A stretch of 20,060 nt of DNA from Candidatus Hydrogenedentota bacterium (GTDB lineage Bacteria; Hydrogenedentota; Hydrogenedentia; Hydrogenedentiales; CAITNO01). The position numbers were made by a program, and so were the translations under genes. Numbering within the stretch: position 1 is the stretch's first letter; each line of letters begins with the position of its first letter. The stretch lies in contig CAIXUF010000317.1 of assembly GCA_903922535.1 (NCBI GenBank), forward strand, positions 1 to 20,060. The letters are read 5' to 3'. The notes under the pieces are model-generated. The model was not told the origin of the DNA. It was given only the letters and a program-made list of their open reading frames with translations, and made no database searches. Below, one piece after another: positions 17,013 to 20,060 of the stretch.

Positions 17013-20000
17013 CTCTTGCCTGTCGATTTCCTATTGGTGGTCTGTCCGTTTTGGTTTGTGCCTTTTGCCTGACCGGTCTTGCCCAAGAGGCACAGCCTGC
17101 TTCGGGCAAGGAAATACTCGACAATATCGCAACGCTGGACCTGTCCATTCCCGGTCCAGGCACAGCTGCAGGCTCCATATACCCTCCGCCCGGCAGGCAC
17201 GACATCCCGAAAGACGACATAGTCCTGCTTCAGGGGCGCAGCTGCGCGAACCCGGATCACGGGCCGTTATGGTCCGGCGATGTCTCAGGGACGGGCCGTT
17301 TGCTGTCCGTGCAGATGGACGGGGCAAAGCGTGTGACGGCGGCTTTTGACGGTGCCGTCTCTCCTTCCGAAGACTCACCACCGGTGTTTGATGCGCCCGG
17401 AGAAGGTGCCCTGCAAACGTTTCTGGGCTCGGGCCACATGCATGGCTGGTTTTCCGTGAACCGGAGCAGACAGGGGGTTGGCGCGGGCATCACGCATCTC
17501 GTCACCGCCGACAACCCGTGCTTCCCCGTCTTCGCCCGGCCTAACCTGAACTTCGAGCACATCCTGAACGGCGCAGCGGCCGACATGTACCGCTCGCAGA
17601 ACACGCCCAGGACGGATGCCATGCAGATTCGCGTGCTGTCGCCCTCAAGCGTGGAAGTCTGCTGGCCTGCGGCGACGTCTTCGTGGAGCATCGACTGCCG
17701 GATGCGCTACACCTTTTCTGGAAACAATGCCATTGACATGGACTTCGAGGCGACCCCCCGAAAGGACGAGGCGCCAAAAGGCTGGCTATTGTTCATGTGG
17801 GCGTCCTATATGCAGATGGTTCGGGCTCGCGCCATCTATTTCCGCGGCACGGATGGCGGCGGTGAAAGGTGGGTGTCTTTCGGGAAGACGGGAACGAGTG
17901 GTACCGTGGCCGGAGCGGGGCAACCGGATCTCAGCCACGATGACGGTTCTGAATGGTTCAACGTCGGTGTTACCGGTGACGTTCGGTTCACGCTTCCTTT
18001 CTACTACGGCCTGCGCGACACCGACATGGATTCAAACACGACAGATGACACCACGGCGTTCATCATGATGTTTGACGACCCCATGACCACCCGTTTTGCG
18101 GTATGGAACTGGGGAGAGGACCCAACCGTGGCCGCGTGGGACTGGCAGTTCATAGTTCGCAGCCCGCAAGTTGGGCAAACATACCGCCAACGCGCCCGCA
18201 TGGTCTGTAAACGCTTTGTTGGCGAGGACGATGTGCTGGCCGAATATCTGGCCTGGCGCGAGACCCTTTCACTGGGGGCACAACAACCTTCCCTGCCTGT
18301 CACTGCGTGCCCCGTTTGCCTCGCACCGGGCAACTCGGCGTACAACCATGCGGCTATCATGGACAAGGTGGTGCGGGAGAATCCCGACTTGGCTCTCAAG
18401 ACATGCCGGAGAATGCTGTCCAGCGCCCTGTACGCGATCGACGCTGCCCGGCGTATCGATGTGATCTCAGAAAAGATGGGGGGGGCAGCTCTGTTAATAG
18501 AACAATGGGAGTCCATAGTGTCCGAGAATCCGCAATCCTCCCTGGCCTGGTATCATTTGGGCATGGCCAGAGAAAAACCGGGCAACTTGGACAAAGCCGC
18601 CGATGCCTATGCCAGAGTCCTGCAAATCAACGGTACCGACACCTCAGCCAAACTCCGCTTGGGCATCGTGCGTGTAATGCTGGGCGAAACAGATTCGGGA
18701 CTGGCTCTCGTAGACGAGATGGTTCAAAAGGAGGTCGGGGCCGCGGAGGCGGCCGCCAAGGAATGTTCCGATCTGGCCAAACCCCGACTGAAGTCCGGTG
18801 ACGTCAAGTGCGCTGCCGATCTGTACAGAATGGCGGTGGCCTGCAGCCCCAATGACTGCACGTACCGCATGCTTTGCGGCGGGGCACTGGAATCGGCGGG
18901 CGACTACAATGGCGCCATGGAACAGTACCGGTATGCCGCCGACATTTCACCCGAATCCGCCTATGCCGCCGTATGCATTAACGCGGTCTATCAGAAGCTC
19001 GGTGACACCGCGAGCCGGGTGTCGGAATGGAAACGCCTCAGCGAGGCGCATCCGGCGGCGTTCACTCCGGCATTTCACCTTGGCATGGCGCTTGAGGACG
19101 CGGGAGATTGGGCCAAGGCGAAAACGACGTATCAGAAGCTTCTTTGCAGGTATCCGGAAAACGGGGAAACGAAAATTCGGCTGGCCGGGCTGGTCGCAGC
19201 AAAAGGAGCAATTGAAGATGGACTGTGCACGATTACAGCGTTGACCGCCCACGGTGGGGAGGAGATGGCGAAAGCCGCCGCCTCGGCATGCGGCACCGCC
19301 GCACAAGCGCGTGCTGCCGCAGGTGACGTTATGGGATCCCGGGCACTGCTGCGGCAGGCATGTATCCTGTCACCCACCAACCTAAAGTATCGCGCGGCGC
19401 TCGGCGAGTCGCTAGAGGCGGCCGGAGACGATAATGGTGCTTTGGCGGAATACCTCACCGTCGTTGAGGAAGCGCCTGCATCACCGGAATCACTGCATTC
19501 GGGCGATCGCATGGACGGCATCTATCGACGGCGCAATGATCCTGCCGCCCGTGTGGCAGAGTGGAAAGTTCTGGTGCAAAATCACCCCGATGCCGCCATG
19601 CCGCAACTGCATCTGGGCATGGCTCTGGAGGATTCGGGCGACCCGTCCGGGGCGGAGGCGGCATACCGGGAGGCCCTTCGGCTGCGTCCCGAAGGACAGG
19701 ATTCCAAGCTAAGGCTGGGCGCGATCATCGCGGCCAAGGGCAAGGTGGAGGAGGGGCTGCAGATGGTGGACGAGGCAGCGCGCGCCCTGCCCGGCCTTGC
19801 CAGTCTGGCCGCGGAAGGCTGCGGTCATGCGGCGAAAGCCCGCGCTTCGGCCAGTGACAGCGCGGGCGCGCTGGCGCTGGCGAAACGCGCACGAGAACTG
19901 TCGCCGACGGACCTGCGCCACCGCGTGGCATTGGGCGAGGCGCTTGAAGCGGCCGGGGACAAGGATGGGGCGTTGGCCGAGTACCGTGCCGTGGCTGAGG

Positions 20001-20060
20001 AAGCGCCCGAATCACCGGAATCACAGCGCTCCAGTGAGCGGATGGATGGCATCTACCAGC
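17009..20060 (+). CDS. Gene E (partial): exported paralogue with TPR super-repeats, running off the window
   Basis: ATG 17009 overlaps the TGA of gene D (17010-17012). I translated this frame by hand and found no stop to the window end, giving at least 1017 residues. A signal peptide (residues 1-25, TGLA before Gln26) precedes the paralogue domain, the most divergent of the four: YPPPG in place of VCPPPG, HGPLWSG in place of CPPxWSG, then GHMHGWFSVNRS, RPNLNFEHI, FMWASY, YYGLRDTDM and AVWNWGEDPTVAAWDWQ. TPRs start near residue 440, with anchor codons at 18455, 18977, 19511 and 20042. The first TPR modules are distinctive, but from about 19531 the DNA is nearly identical to gene D at 15737-16261. 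A periplasmic or surface protein is expected. Function is unknown, and the true length cannot be seen. Confidence 0.87.
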   Translation, partial: MTLACRFPIGGLSVLVCAFCLTGLAQEAQPASGKEILDNIATLDLSIPGPGTAAGSIYPPPGRHDIPKDDIVLLQGRSCANPDHGPLWSGDVSGTGRLLSVQMDGAKRVTAAFDGAVSPSEDSPPVFDAPGEGALQTFLGSGHMHGWFSVNRSRQGVGAGITHLVTADNPCFPVFARPNLNFEHILNGAAADMYRSQNTPRTDAMQIRVLSPSSVEVCWPAATSSWSIDCRMRYTFSGNNAIDMDFEATPRKDEAPKGWLLFMWASYMQMVRARAIYFRGTDGGGERWVSFGKTGTSGTVAGAGQPDLSHDDGSEWFNVGVTGDVRFTLPFYYGLRDTDMDSNTTDDTTAFIMMFDDPMTTRFAVWNWGEDPTVAAWDWQFIVRSPQVGQTYRQRARMVCKRFVGEDDVLAEYLAWRETLSLGAQQPSLPVTACPVCLAPGNSAYNHAAIMDKVVRENPDLALKTCRRMLSSALYAIDAARRIDVISEKMGGAALLIEQWESIVSENPQSSLAWYHLGMAREKPGNLDKAADAYARVLQINGTDTSAKLRLGIVRVMLGETDSGLALVDEMVQKEVGAAEAAAKECSDLAKPRLKSGDVKCAADLYRMAVACSPNDCTYRMLCGGALESAGDYNGAMEQYRYAADISPESAYAAVCINAVYQKLGDTASRVSEWKRLSEAHPAAFTPAFHLGMALEDAGDWAKAKTTYQKLLCRYPENGETKIRLAGLVAAKGAIEDGLCTITALTAHGGEEMAKAAASACGTAAQARAAAGDVMGSRALLRQACILSPTNLKYRAALGESLEAAGDDNGALAEYLTVVEEAPASPESLHSGDRMDGIYRRRNDPAARVAEWKVLVQNHPDAAMPQLHLGMALEDSGDPSGAEAAYREALRLRPEGQDSKLRLGAIIAAKGKVEEGLQMVDEAARALPGLASLAAEGCGHAAKARASASDSAGALALAKRARELSPTDLRHRVALGEALEAAGDKDGALAEYRAVAEEAPESPESQRSSERMDGIYQ
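18455..20060 (+). repeat. TPR super-repeat array in gene E
   Basis: Anchor codons at 18455, 18977, 19511 and 20042 give intervals of 522, 534 and 531 bp. The first two modules are diverged and contain Cys residues not seen elsewhere (for example CSPNDCTYRMLCGG). The later modules carry the same sequence as gene D. The array continues beyond the window. Confidence 0.82.

Noticed and set aside
6870..20060. CRISPR-like or transposon-like direct repeats
   Set aside because: The repeats are entirely coding, 522-534 bp in period, and explained by TPR modules; there are no short repeats with unique spacers, no transposase and no terminal inverted repeats.

Overview
The window is GC-rich, bacterial-looking DNA. 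Three things point to a didermic, uncultured-type bacterium: long exported tetratricopeptide-repeat (TPR) proteins, a lipoprotein signal, and an opposed array of 9-bp GGGAC-type repeats. A lineage such as the PVC group or Candidatus Hydrogenedentota is possible, but this is inference from style only; no marker gene in the window settles it.

Left part, minus strand (about 350-4765). gdhA, the NADP-type glutamate dehydrogenase, has a readable sigma70-like promoter, an operator-like inverted repeat at the expected transcription start, strong Shine-Dalgarno sequences and a perfect 13-bp rho-independent terminator. Downstream on the same strand is a stand-alone PEP/pyruvate-binding (PPDK N-terminal) protein. 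It has a degenerate RecA/KaiC-like front domain and an extra C-terminal domain. Between the two genes lies an imperfect inverted repeat built from 9-bp units.

Right part, plus strand (about 5270-20060, running off the end). Five reading-frame blocks form one tightly packed array in which every gene junction is a 4-bp ATGA stop/start overlap. I call the genes A (5364-8687), B (8684-10435), C (10432-12687), D (12684-17012, split by an in-frame TGA at 14325-14327) and E (17009 to beyond the window). A, B, D and E are paralogues: an export signal, a conserved aromatic-rich domain of about 400 residues that I cannot assign, then TPRs. In A, D and E the TPRs form a higher-order module of five TPR-like units, 174 or 177 residues long, repeated with a DNA period of 522 or 531 bp (one interval is 534 bp). 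B is a short lipoprotein form. C is a polytopic membrane protein resembling GT-C glycosyltransferases.

The array records its own history. Just upstream of A is a remnant of the 3' end of a B-like gene. The first ~35 residues of A match the N-terminus of C, not of D. This suggests the block B-C-D was duplicated, after which a deletion in the left copy fused the C start to the D-like body to make A. D and E share a gap-free tract of at least 520 bp with about nine in ten bases identical, indicating recent segmental conversion or duplication. Working together, these genes look like a family of exported, modular TPR scaffold proteins co-expressed with a membrane glycosyltransferase-like protein. 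The function is unknown.
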